A DNA stretch of 64,000 bases from Dallia pectoralis (taxonomy: Eukaryota > Chordata > Actinopteri > Esociformes > Umbridae): NCBI GenBank assembly GCA_029465975.1, contig CM055745.1:14834812-14898811 (forward strand), in the 5' to 3' direction. Positions 21,272 to 30,959 of this stretch are shown in pieces. Numbering within the stretch: the stretch's first letter is position 1; the number at the start of each line of letters is the position of its first letter. The notes beneath the pieces were generated by a model. It did no database searches. It had not been told where the DNA came from and saw nothing but the letters and a program-made list of their open reading frames with translations. The position numbers and the translations under genes are program-made.

Positions 21272-21978
21272 CTTGGTCGACGGGGCGGCAGCCGTCTTTT
21301 GCTGCGGGGCGGCAGCCGTCCTTTGCTGCGGGGCGGCAGCCGTCCTTTGCTGCGGGGCGGCAGCCGTCCTTTGCTGCGGGGCGGCAGCCGTCCTTTGCTG
21401 CGGGGCGGCAGCCGTCCTTTGCTGCGGGGCGGCAGCCGTCCTTTGCTGCGGGGCGGCAGCTGCGGGGCCGTCCGGTGCTGCGGGGCGGCAGCCGTCCGGT
21501 GCTGCGGGGCGGCAGCCGTCCGGTGCTGCGGGGCGGCAGCCGTCCGGTGCTGCGGGGCGGCAGCCGTCCTGTGCTGCGGGGCGGCAGCCGTCCTGTGCTG
21601 CGGGGCGGCAGCCGTCCTGTGCTGCGGGGCGGCAGCCTTCCTGTGCTGCGGGGCGGCAGCCGTCCTGTGCTGCGGGGCGGCAGCCGTCTTGAGCTGCGGG
21701 GCGGCAGCCATCTTATGCTGCGTGGCGGCAGCCATGGGTGGTGAGGTGGGGGACAGAAACGTGGAGGTTGAGACGGGAATCAGCTGGAGGGTGAAGGGAT
21801 CCCACCGGAACTCCCCCTCCAGGTACTCCTCATCCTCGGACTCGTCCTCTGGCTCGGAGTCCTCCGCTTCATAGGGCTCTATGTAGAGCCCGTGCATGAA
21901 CCCCTCGTCGGGGTTTTCGAGCCGTAGGCTGGCCCACGATACTGCACCCTGCTGTGTCCTTTCTTTTCGGTCGGTCAT
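21250..21978 (-). pseudogene. Repeat-protein ORF, N-terminal segment
   Basis: The start ATG at 21978 overlaps the primer binding site. Residues 1-75 are non-repetitive and then strongly acidic (EAEDSEPEDESEDEEYLEGE), followed by octapeptide repeats AAAPQHRT coded by a 24-bp array. At about 21460 an 8-bp irregularity shifts the frame and the repeats are read as LPPRSKGR until a stop at 21250. Discounting that 8-bp insertion and the 1-bp insertion near 20938, the span 21978-19294 is an exact multiple of three (892 codons). So the element had one continuous ORF. Confidence 0.75.
21264..21740 (-). repeat. 24-bp tandem array coding AAAPQHRT
   Basis: About 19-20 copies of a 24-bp GC-rich unit (plus strand CGTCCTTTGCTGCGGGGCGG and four more bases). 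Near 21460 one unit carries an extra 8 bp, a partial duplication of CTGCGGGG. The array is open in several frames on both strands. Confidence 0.9.
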
Positions 21979-21979
21979 T
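21970..21979 (-). other. Primer binding site, self-complementary type
   Basis: On the minus strand AATGACCGAC lies one base inside the 5' LTR and is the exact complement of GTCGGTCATT within that LTR (22256-22247). It includes the ORF start codon. No tRNA match was seen. Confidence 0.65.
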
Positions 21980-21980
21980 C

Positions 21981-22427
21981 TGTCAGGATTGGGGCTTTCG
22001 AGCAGGTAGAGGACACAAACGCAGAGCGCTTTGCAATACAAGGGTTTTATTTTCTCCCAAAACAGGCACAGGAACGGGTAGCTGAATACCAAGACAATCC
22101 TAACACTTAACAAAAACACAGAAGAACAACATAATTAACAAAACCTCCCCTTAGTGAGACAGAACATACTAAACACAAAACACCAGAATAATCACGCAAT
22201 ACATAACAGGACCAGCAAACGCAAAACAAGAGAAACATACCTTAACAATGACCGACACTGAAAGACAGGAAACGACAGAACTAAGTACAGGGACTAACGA
22301 GCAAACACAACACAGGTGCGGACAAAAACACAGGTGAACGAACAAGTCCCTAATTTTCCCTCTCTCCGGATGCGGGGGAGGTGTCATCACCACCATGGAG
22401 TGGGAGGACAGGGCTCTGTCCCTTACA
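21981..22427 (-). repeat. 5' LTR of the non-autonomous element
   Basis: 447 bp and nearly identical to 18852-19298; differences I noticed include one base near 22175 and one near 22340. AATAAA (minus) is at 22046-22051. The low divergence implies a recent insertion. Confidence 0.92.
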
Positions 22428-22805
22428 CTTTGTGCTATGTGCTGTAAACATAGGCTACTCTTGATGAAAACGAAATAATAACGAGAATATTTTTCCCTCA
22501 TTTAGTTTACCTTATTTATCAGTGAGAGTATGTGACTCAGTGGAAGCAGTGACAACGATTTGCTTTTGCCATTTTAACATAATCTGGCTCATATGTGGTA
22601 AGTGCAATTCTCAGGCACTGGGATAACTTCTCATTGTTCAGGCAGCAACGTGCCTTTGCATGCATATGAGAAAAGCTAGACTCTCATGTGTAGGTGGATC
22701 CAAACATTGTCAGTATCAGCACAGACACTTTCTTAATTGTGGGGTATTTAGCCTGGCTAATATGGTTCTACCACTCGTAGAGAGGCAATGAAAGCTCTCT
22801 CTTGT

Positions 22806-23060
22806 TCAAAACCCACCAATTGCACACTGACTTTGCTCAAAAGAAGTTACCAGTCTGTCTATTCTACTTTGTCTCTTCACTGAGCCCTCTTGGTATTGCG
22901 CAGAAAAAGACGAATGTTTTGTAGTAAAATGTCTGGTTGCACTGTCTATATTCTTTGGCCACAGCCACTGATTCGTTGCACAGTAAACACACAGGTCTAT
23001 CGGTCCCTCGCTTGCTTGCCGTAGTTGGCCCGTTAAATAAGTACTTCTCCGTCCATTCAC
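22806..23060 (-). pseudogene. hAT transposase-like N-terminal fragment
   Basis: 84 codons with ATRHFTTKHSSFSAQY and a following RIDRLVTSFEQSQ. This resembles the N-terminal zinc-binding and linker region of hAT-type proteins related to GTF2IRD2/ZBED-like transposases (H-x3-5-H spacing, then a helix). The catalytic domain is missing, so it is a relic. It lies inside the hAT element at 18442-23357. Confidence 0.55.
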
Positions 23061-23357
23061 TCTAAAACTTCTCTGTCAACTTTGCGGTTTGGCTTGGACA
23101 ACGCCATGTTAGATGCATGTGTCATAGGCAGCGTGAGAACATCCAATCAGCGAGAATGTGTGTTTGTCACCATGGAGACGACCTGCTCCGCTCTACAATC
23201 TTTGCCTGTACTCTTGTCTGTGCGCCGCGGCAGATTCGTATAATTTTTTTTAGACTTTTTTTAACTTTATTTCATTTTCTTTTTTTAATCTGCCGCGGGC
23301 CAGAATATATTTAATTCGGGCCAAATTGGCCCCCGGGCCGCTATTTGAATAGGCCTG

Positions 23358-23635
23358 GTATTTGCGTTATGGTAATTCGGCTGCCTGACTTATTGAAAAA
23401 ATCAAATGCCAAAGCACGACATTCGGGGGAATTGCGCACCATGGAGACATTGTCTGGACTTTTTACCGACCTCGTGAGAGCTCTCTGTGGCACTATGAAG
23501 AAGTTTGGTAAATTAACACTAGAAGCGCCGAGGCACTGACACCCACCTCTTTTGCGGTTTTGGGTCATTTGACCCATGCATGTTTTGAATGGGAGAATGT
23601 TGCTGACACACAATGACCAGTGAGCTGTGTTGTAC
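23358..23635. other. No gene; palindromic TGGGTCATTTGACCCA motif
   Basis: A short spacer after the hAT end. It contains TGGGTCATTTGACCCA at about 23563, and a similar palindrome (TGGGTCAAATGACCCA) recurs at about 29797. These may be ends of an old DNA transposon; I could not delimit it. Confidence 0.35.
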
Positions 23636-23639
23636 ACAG

Positions 23640-24109
23640 GGTGTTAAGGGAGAGCACTTCTGTGTATTGTTTTAATTAAGATTTTTGGGTTTAGCTAAGC
23701 ACCGGGCATAGGTTAGTTAATCAGTGGGCTATTAAGGGTCCCTGGTTAGGTTCACTGGTGCTTGATATTAATATAATGTTACATAGGTTAGTTAATCAGT
23801 CGGCTATTCAATGTCCCTGGTTAGGTTCACTGGTGCTTGATGTTAATATAATGTTACATAGGTTAGTTAATCAGTGGGCTATTAAATGTCCCTGGTTAGG
23901 TTTGTAAAATTAGGTTAACCTGATCACAGCATGGTTATTATCTGTGTCTGTGTGAAGCTTTCCTCAAAACTATTAAAATTGCAATAATCTTGTTAAGTGT
24001 TAACTTGAAACACTTTGGTCCGTCTTGATTCAGTGTTTAATGTTATTTCAGTATTTGTAACATTAATTAGTTGTATTAGGAATATTTAGGAATTTAGATT
24101 TCCACCACA
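23640..24109 (+). repeat. Retrovirus-like LTR relic
   Basis: Not coding. It holds 75-bp direct repeats (23711-23920), then a polyadenylation-like region (ATTAAAATTGCAATAA), and ends near CCACCACA just before sequences like a tRNA-Pro primer site. That order resembles U3 enhancer repeats, R/U5 and PBS of an endogenous retrovirus. The left border is uncertain and no matching second LTR was found in the window. Confidence 0.45.
23711..23920 (+). repeat. 75-bp direct repeats, 2.7 copies
   Basis: Units start GGTTAGTTAATCAGT at 23711, 23786 and 23861, exactly 75 bases apart. The third is cut after about 55 bases. Confidence 0.93.
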
Positions 24110-24300
24110 ATTTGACGGGTCGTCTGAGATTCTTATAGGATTTCTACCACAATTTGGGGGCTAGTCCAGGAGTACCACCACAATTTGGGGGCTAGTCCAG
24201 GATTACCACCACAATTTGGTGGCTCGTCTGGGATTTCCTCCACAATTTGGGGGCTCGTCTGGGATTTCCTCCACAATTTGGGGGCTCGTTCAGGATAACC
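24107..24300 (+). repeat. 31-bp tandem array of tRNA-Pro primer-site-like units
   Basis: ACAATTT begins units at 24107, 24149, 24180, 24211, 24242 and 24273; the last five are exactly 31 bases apart. Copies at 24242 and 24273 contain TGGGGGCTCGT. The former has TGGGGGCTCGTCTGGGAT, one base from the complement of the vertebrate tRNA-Pro 3' end used as primer site by many retroviruses. Confidence 0.8.
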
Positions 24301-24738
24301 ACCGCAAGCTAACGGGGTGTTTAGGGACGACCGCGGAGAGAACACCCACGGCCCTGGTGCCACAAGAACAGCCGCCGACTGCTCCAGGGCTGCAGCCAGG
24401 GCGGAGACAAAACTCTGAAGCTACACCCACAACCACAGCTCCGGTATTCAACATTAAACTACCGTTGAATCAGATCCTCCGTCAGCATTTGGGTCTTGCC
24501 TGTCTGTCTAGCGTAACAGTATGTGGTCATCTTTTGCAGATCCATGAAGTGAATTGTTTATTCTCTTGCATCACATCTTCCCAGCTCAGAGGGAATATAA
24601 TCCAACAGGAATGCAAATACAGGTATATGACATCATTTCTGTAAGAAAAGCAGTTCTCTGGAAACCAGCGCTGTACTTTTAAACTGCGCAGAATTCTAAC
24701 AGCTGTTTATAATTTAAATTGAATGGGTTGACTTTAAT
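24300..24738 (+). other. Retrovirus-like leader remnant, then unassigned sequence
   Basis: A GC-rich stretch at 24320-24450 shares about 60 bp with 27470-27530 (GGGCTGCAGCCAGGG and CACAACCACAGCT). It may be the leader of the endogenous retrovirus whose LTR lies to the left. No gag or pol homology is visible. 24480-24738 holds nothing I recognise. Confidence 0.4.
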
Positions 24739-25838
24739 CTTGCTGTAATAAGAACTCACATTTAATGCATACTTAATTTCTTTATTGAACAGAATACATT
24801 TTATGTAAACACAAAGGTAAAGAAATGTTTTACACAGTGTTAAATTAGCTGAAATCATCCAAGCCACAATCCTAGGGAGTTGTGTAATATCTGGAAAGAC
24901 TCCAACATCAACATTGTCATAATATGAGGCAAAACGTAAAGACTCCTAACATACAGTTTCTAAAACAAGTGGATACATAAGGTCACATAAAGCAGCACTG
25001 CTTTATAAAAGACAACGTACATACTAATAGAAAATGATGCCAACTCCAGACAGTGCCAAAACTTTGTACAATATTCCCCCATGTTCCTCATCTTAACTAC
25101 AGCCCAAAATTAAAGCCAAAGTAATGATGAAGATGACCACACAAGATGTTACCAAAAACAGGTTTATAATGTTGAAGGACTGTGCAGTATTACCATGACC
25201 TCTTGCTCCCACCCGATCTCCAACCACCTTTCTGTCCCTGGACTGAAAAACAAACAAATTAAAATGCACATTATTAAGGGAATCAAAGATTAATAGAACT
25301 TGCCTATTTTATAACTTCAAGCTAGAAAAATCCTGTATCTGAAAATAGTCTATGGATATAGAGCAACTGTCATTTGTTATTATACCATTGTAGCTACACC
25401 TTACACATCTTACACAAGTTTGAAAGTATTGAAATGAGAGTTTGTAATGAGAGTTTAAATATGCAATACATGTTACATACAATACAATATGTATTACAGT
25501 TTATCTCGTCCTGTGGACTGCTTTTAGGTAACAATACATTTCAAAAAAGTTAAAATATATGATGTCTAAAACCCCTAGTACAAATGATTCTAGGGACTAA
25601 ATATATAAGAAGCGCAATAACAAGAATGTATACGTACCTTTATAGAATAATACAACAGTACCAGTCCTAAACAGCATGTGTTGCAATAGATGAAGTTGAA
25701 AAGTGACTACATCAAATGATCCTGGGGAAGAGGAGCGACACGGCAGTGCTGTTCAACAACAACACTAGGTTGGAACATGGGCTCTTGAGGCTCCTGGAGA
25801 CGTATCTAATTCTTTCCCTGCTTTGGGACCGACCGCCC
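24739..25838. repeat. Segmental duplication, copy 2 (holds IFITM pseudogene)
   Basis: Direct copy of 1-1245, shorter because of indels. The homology ends at TTTGGGACCGAC near 25838, upstream of where the start codon would be, so the first exon's beginning was not retained. Confidence 0.9.
25093..25836 (-). pseudogene. IFITM-like pseudogene, two exons
   Basis: Exon 1 is recognisable on the minus strand from about 25836 to 25638, with the same GTACGT donor. It carries two in-frame TAG codons, at 25808-25806 and 25709-25707 (the second replaces the Trp of LLWS), and lacks the start codon. Exon 2 (25242-25093) is fully open for 49 codons plus stop. It begins SRDRKVVGD, closer to the usual family motif than the intact copy, and keeps its acceptor. 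It encodes the conserved loop and the C-terminal membrane segment. Open exon 2 beside a broken exon 1 suggests fairly recent loss. Confidence 0.87.
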
Positions 25839-26001
25839 CTGCTACCAGGTAGGTTAGCAGCATTTCGCAAACATTCAAACTCACACTTTTATTTTCTTTT
25901 GATTCAAAAAGGGGGGGGGGGTATTTTTGATCTCGGTATTTGAAAAATCCTGGTTACGGCACTGTATACCTGTACAAAGTCCTAGGACATATACTCTATA
26001 T
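25839..26001. other. Spacer with poly-G run
   Basis: Unassigned. Contains a G homopolymer at about 25908-25920. Confidence 0.5.
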
Positions 26002-26009
26002 GGTAGGCC

Positions 26010-27342
26010 CAGGGCCTGAAGTTAACGTTTTTGGCCACCAGCCACTGTGGCAGGTGGATTTTGAAATCTACCTGCCACAGTGTTTTTTTACCAGACAAAA
26101 TGTTTTGTGCCTAAAATAAAGTTTAATGACTCAGAAAATGCATAAGAATGGTTCTTGAACTTGTACAGAATACACATTAAAGTGCTGTCGAGTTATTAAC
26201 CAACTTAACCAATCTAATTTATGACTAGATCAACATAATGACTTACAACTGTATCTGATCTGGTGTGGCAGGCGTTTAAAATAGAAAATAACAAATATAA
26301 ACAGCCAATCATCTCACTGAAGGTCTCATTTATTTAGTTAACACCTGCAAGTTAACTGCAATACATTAGTCACTTTTTAGATTAACAATAAACATAACAT
26401 TTATATCAAAATACTATTTTTAAGTTTGTACTAGGGTTGCACAATATTGACAAAATGTGATATTGCGATATTGATCATGAATATTGCGATATCGATATTA
26501 ATTTCGATATTATAAAACATATGTAAAAAGTTATGGGAAAATGCCTCAAAATAGATTAATATATATAAACAAAATCGATTGTGGCGCTTGCACTCATCCT
26601 ATAGTGGCATGTGTGGTTTTTAAGATGGGAAAAAAGGGTTGGTTGTATTTCCTGTTGCCCGGTGTATCACCATACCGCAGGGTTTGCAGAGTACAACAGA
26701 TTGAGCGACATTAGTTTGCTTAAACTTTTCTTAAACTTCTCTAACTCGCTTTTTCTCGCTTTGTCCGGGGGTCTCTATTTCTCTTCACTTTCGGAGTTAA
26801 CACATACGTCACGTGTTCGATAGGGTCTGTTCGTTTAGTGGACCCGTGCGCTCACACATACGTCACCTGTTCCATAGGGTCTGTTCGTTTAGTGGACCCG
26901 TTTGCTGTCACTTGCAGGTGACAGGGCAACTGACCAATTACACGTGATCATTATATATAGTTTTCAAGCGTGCGCTTAAATCTAACACAACTAAGCCACA
27001 AAGCCAACCGACGCATCTCTCCACAAAATAAATGTATAAATAAATATCGCACTTCTTGAACATTTTCGATATTGATATTGTGCAACGTGATATTTTATTT
27101 TTGGAACCGTCCTCCTCATCCTCTTTTCGTTGCTCTACAGCCGGCAACCTCTTCACGCCAGCATTTTGTCTCGAACGTCCAAGAAAATAGCGGGGCTAGC
27201 TTAACAAAAACAATAGGCTACGTGATTGGTCAACAACACAACGCTTGCTCGATGTTGTGTTGTCTTATTGGCTACCCGCCAACGTGGCAGGTAGATTGAC
27301 GGTTTCACCCGGGGGTGGAACGGGTGCCAATTTCATGCCCTG
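26010..27342. mobile_element. hAT-type DNA transposon with 8-bp TSD
   Basis: 1333 bp, with inverted ends CAGGGCCTGAAGTTAAC and GCCAATTTCATGCCCTG, flanked by the exact 8-bp duplication GGTAGGCC (26002-26009 and 27343-27350). GTGGCAGGTAGA-like motifs recur just inside both ends. No transposase remains. A second hAT-like element (about 26432-27094) is nested inside. Confidence 0.85.
26432..27094. mobile_element. Nested hAT-like element with GTTGCACAATAT ends
   Basis: TAGGGTTGCACAATATTG at the left and its inverse near 27075-27090, with ATATCGATAT-type sub-terminal sequence. No clear TSD. Includes a 54-bp tandem duplication (about 26801-26908, unit ending TTTAGTGGACCCGT). Confidence 0.55.
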
Positions 27343-27399
27343 GGTAGGCCTATGTGGTATATACACCACCTATGTGGCTATCAGGGCGGTTACAGGGCT

Positions 27400-27610
27400 G
27401 AGTCCACGGTCCTTCAATATAAATAGTTTTTGGGGGGGAGCTAACCGCAAAAACAGCCACCCACTGTTTTCCGGGGCTGCAGCCAGGGGGAAACTAAACC
27501 CTGGGGCCACAACCACAGCTTCAGCTGTGCCACGACCCCTTGCACCCACCAACCTCAAAGACAGAGGTCTCTGGAGGGATCAGAGCTGGACCCCGCCTAC
27601 AACAATCTGG
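27400..27610 (+). other. Second retrovirus-like leader fragment
   Basis: Shares GGGCTGCAGCCAGGG and ACAACCACAGCT with 24365-24445, again near a TTTTGGGGGG stretch. It may be a remnant of the same endogenous retrovirus family. Non-coding. Confidence 0.35.
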
Positions 27611-27770
27611 TAGGCCTGGAGGCGTGGCCTTTTCCTTCCCCTGCGTGCCTCCCTCCCAACCTTAATGGACATTTGTAGGGCTAGGCCTGTGGGATTGTGA
27701 GTTCGCCAATACCCAGTGCTACCAGATGGCCGGTTGTAAACCATATTTTTGAAGAGTTTAACTTTGGTCA

Positions 27771-28140
27771 TGTCACGGTCCGTGTATGGTGTAGCGTAAT
27801 AAGCCATGTGCAGAGCCAGTAATCCGTCCGGTATGTTTAATTATACACAAAGAACGTAAAACAAACCGTAGAACGGCGACAAACACGACTGGTGAAAAGG
27901 ATAAATGAAAGTGCGCGTATAGCGTCTTATAATAAACATTCCCCTAACAACCCGTCTTCAAACAAACACTCACCTACATATAACGTTGTGACATACAATA
28001 ATGAAGAGCAACGAGTGACATCTAGCAATCCCCATTATAGCCCAGTGATTACAAATCCCCAACAGCTGTAACCAACATAAACCAGGAAGGGGTGCACCCG
28101 AAACCAGACAGTGCAGTACCCTAACTCACCACTCGTGACA
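27771..28140 (-). mobile_element. Solo LTR, 370 bp
   Basis: Begins TGTCACGG and ends CGTGACA, flanked by the exact duplication GGTCA (27766-27770 and 28141-28145). ATTAAA lies near the end on the minus strand, suggesting that orientation. No internal region is present. Confidence 0.85.
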
Positions 28141-28145
28141 GGTCA

Positions 28146-28673
28146 ACTTTTTGTCACATGTATGTATGTTGTCTATGGCAGTTTGCTTTCTCTCATGTTG
28201 ATGAACTGTAGAAGAAACCAAGGAGAGAAGTGACATAATGGATGTATTCAAGAATATAGAATTTTGCTTAAATTTGGGTTTACATTTTGGGTTTTAGGCA
28301 ATTGAAGTGTTTAGTTTGACTAAATGTCTTCACATTTGAATGGTTGAGGAGAATAGATCCAAACATGTATTTGGCTCGGCAAAGTCAAATCTGAGCAGAC
28401 AATAAAATGCAATTATATTGTAAGAGATGTTAACTGACATAGTGTACATGGAATAAGCACATCAATGCACTGGAGCAGGACATCAGAGCCCTACCCACCA
28501 CACATAAAAGGCAAACTAAATGACTTATGCCAGACCACAGGAGGTCAAACATGGACAAGGAAAAGTTGGTATAATAATAAAGGATATGAGGAAAAATGTG
28601 CATATATACCTGCACACCATGAAAACCATGGAAAAAGAAATGGGACCATAAATAGTTAATAAGTGTCACGAAC
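28146..28673. other. No feature recognised
   Basis: AT-rich sequence with only short ORFs lacking domains. Confidence 0.45.
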
Positions 28674-29035
28674 TAGCTGGGTGTAGTGCAGAATGAACCA
28701 GACAGAGCGGATAATCTCGTTTGCAGGGTTTTAATCAATAAAACGAACGCGACAACGAACGCACTTGTACGAACTTAAATAAGTGTCCTTACACAGAACG
28801 ACATCTAGCTATACAAAACAGCAATCCAGTAACACTCACGACCAACATAACATGACTTGATACAATAACCGGCACCCAAGTGACACTCTAGAACCTTAAA
28901 TACCCAACAAATGCTAATTCACCCCAGCCATGCACATTAGCCAAACATGAACAAAACAGGAACTAAAACTAGAAGTGCATCCACCCTAAAGCCACCTTGT
29001 AGAACACAACTCACCACTTACGTGGCATTACCCCA
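28674..29035 (-). repeat. LTR-like relic
   Basis: TGTCACGAACT begins a block resembling the 3' end of a minus-strand LTR (TTTTAATCAATAAAACG nearby). The right border and target duplication could not be fixed. Confidence 0.35.
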
Positions 29036-30959
29036 CCCTAGTGGTCAGGCTCCCAGACAGGCCAGGACAGGTCCACAGACTGAGGTGGCTCAGCCAGGGG
29101 TCTGCCCCGCCGCATCCGTCATTTGAGCAGCTGGCAGTGGCAGAGCAAACGGGCCACTTCTCCAGGGACACTAGGGAATAGGCACTATTTCTTCAAATTC
29201 CTGCAACTAAACTATTGCTTTTTAAATAGAACAAAGCAAATGCTCAATTGTAAACATAATGGCTTTTATGAAAAATGGTAAACATGGTATTCAACAGAGA
29301 TCGTGGCGTTACCCATGAATTTAAAGACTGGCAACTTCCATTATCAACGAGTGATATTCCTTTTCTTTTTTTGGCAGAAATCAGAAGTTGGAAACTGGAA
29401 GAAGACACTACATACATACGTCTGTCATTCCCTAATGCCAACGTGTTACACAGAAGCAACAGGAAGATACTTTCACTCAATAGTGTCTACAATAAGTCTA
29501 AAATAATTTGGTTTAATAGAAAATAATCGGTGCGGTAATTAAAGTGTGATAATATCACGTTAGGTCATAGATATTCATTTGCATTTATGCGCCACCTGTT
29601 GACAGACAAGAATATATACAGATGAAAGAAAATACAAAAAATTATGGATAGCGCGTTAGCACATCACTTTGGCAAAATAGCTTTATATTCGATATTCCAG
29701 TGATTATTTTATCAGAAACAAAAATGCGGGGGGATAAAGCATAATTATCTAGGAGCATTCCTTAAATGAGCTTTCAGTAAGTTTAAGTGCCTCTGGGTCA
29801 AATGACCCACTTCCTGGCACAAAAAAATGTTTTCCAGAAAGTGAAAATGTTAATCACATGCAACATTTCAGTAAACGGTGTGACTGTGACGAACACTAGC
29901 CTCCATTTTGTATTTTCTGGGTAGCACCACTCAATCATGAATACCTGTTTTAATACAATGTTATTAGAAATGTCATGGTCTGGATTTGAGAATAAATAGT
30001 TCTCAGTTAAGTATTCACATACTACTAACTAAATGAATATACGTTTTCTTACAAAAAAGCTTGTTGTAGACGTTGAGGAGAGACATATAATTTGTGTTTG
30101 AAATCTCTGAGGAATGTGGAATGTTCCCATTGACCATCTGGCATGGGGTTTTTGTCGTGGAGACAAGATCTGTGTTAGGTAGAATGTGAGAGTAGATGTG
30201 GCTGTGGGACATAACATTGATCCAGTTAGCCATGTCTATAGTGTGTATGGGAGAGAACAACTATCCAATGCTAAGAATGACTGAAATGCTCAAACCTATG
30301 ACTTCTGTTGCTGCCATTCTTAGACAAACTTGATCAGACTTACAACTCGAATCAACAAAGGTTCTTCGTTATTTGATAACTACACAAAACAGTAGATTTC
30401 CAAGATCTTGGATTTCTAAAAACAGCAACTAATGCTCGCCATTGCAAATGGAAAACCTGGCTGTTTTATAGGAGCAGTGGTTTGTGTATTTTAGACATTG
30501 CTATGCCAGAAGTTGTAATCTGTTGAGTAATATATTTGAGAAAGAAGTATTCAAAACAACAACAACTGTTATAACTCAAGTTTCAAAGGTTATCATTTTA
30601 TTTTATATTGATATCACAATAATTATTATATCTTATATCTACATTGTCTCATTAAAAGTGAGGGGGCATCTGCATATTAATTTTCTGGGGGCCCAGAATT
30701 CTTAACTTGATTCCTGGGGATGGCTACTACATGCCATTTTTTATATGCAAAGGCATGTGGCACATGATCTGTAATTATTTAGCTGCTTACGTCATTATTA
30801 TCAGCAGGGGTCTATGGTACATTGTGTTAAATAAGACTGAGTAATCTGCAAGACAATTGTCTGGAAAGCCTCAGTGTTTCAGGAAGCCTCATTTCGCCAA
30901 CAGAACTGTGTTTCTCTCCTTCTATAAATCCCAATGAAAAGTCCTCTGTCCTCCACTTG
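29036..30959. other. No gene recognised
   Basis: Non-coding, AT-rich. Contains TGGGTCAAATGACCCA near 29797 (see 23563). ORFs of up to 83 codons lack domains. GGGGGCATCTGCATATTAAT near 30662 is the only stretch with regulatory-looking composition. Confidence 0.4.

Larger units (their letters stand above)
18852..22427 (-). mobile_element. Compact non-autonomous LTR retrotransposon with a single repeat-rich ORF
   Basis: A 3576-bp minus-strand element. LTRs at 21981-22427 (5') and 18852-19298 (3') are both 447 bp and almost identical. The direct repeat CTTTG flanks it (18847-18851 and 22428-22432). No protease, RT or integrase is present. The site next to the 5' LTR pairs over 10 nt with the LTR interior, as in Sushi/Tf1 self-priming elements, so the enzymes probably came from a chromovirus. 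The internal region is coding from the primer site to the 3' LTR. It lies inside an hAT element. Confidence 0.9.
18442..23357. mobile_element. hAT-like DNA transposon, split by an LTR element
   Basis: The ends AGGGCTATTCAAATA (18443) and TATTTGAATAGGCCT (23342-23356) are inverted, and GGGGGCC motifs lie just inside both. Without the LTR element at 18852-22427 it is about 1.3 kb. The 8-bp target duplication is too degraded to assert. It carries a transposase-like fragment at 22806-23060. Confidence 0.65.

Noticed and set aside
21273..21874. Plus-strand Cys/Gly-rich repeat ORFs
   Set aside because: Shadows of the 24-bp array; no start context or domain.
24739..25838. Possibility that the IFITM copy 2 is a processed retrocopy
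   Set aside because: Intron and flanks are duplicated with the exons, so it is a genomic duplication.
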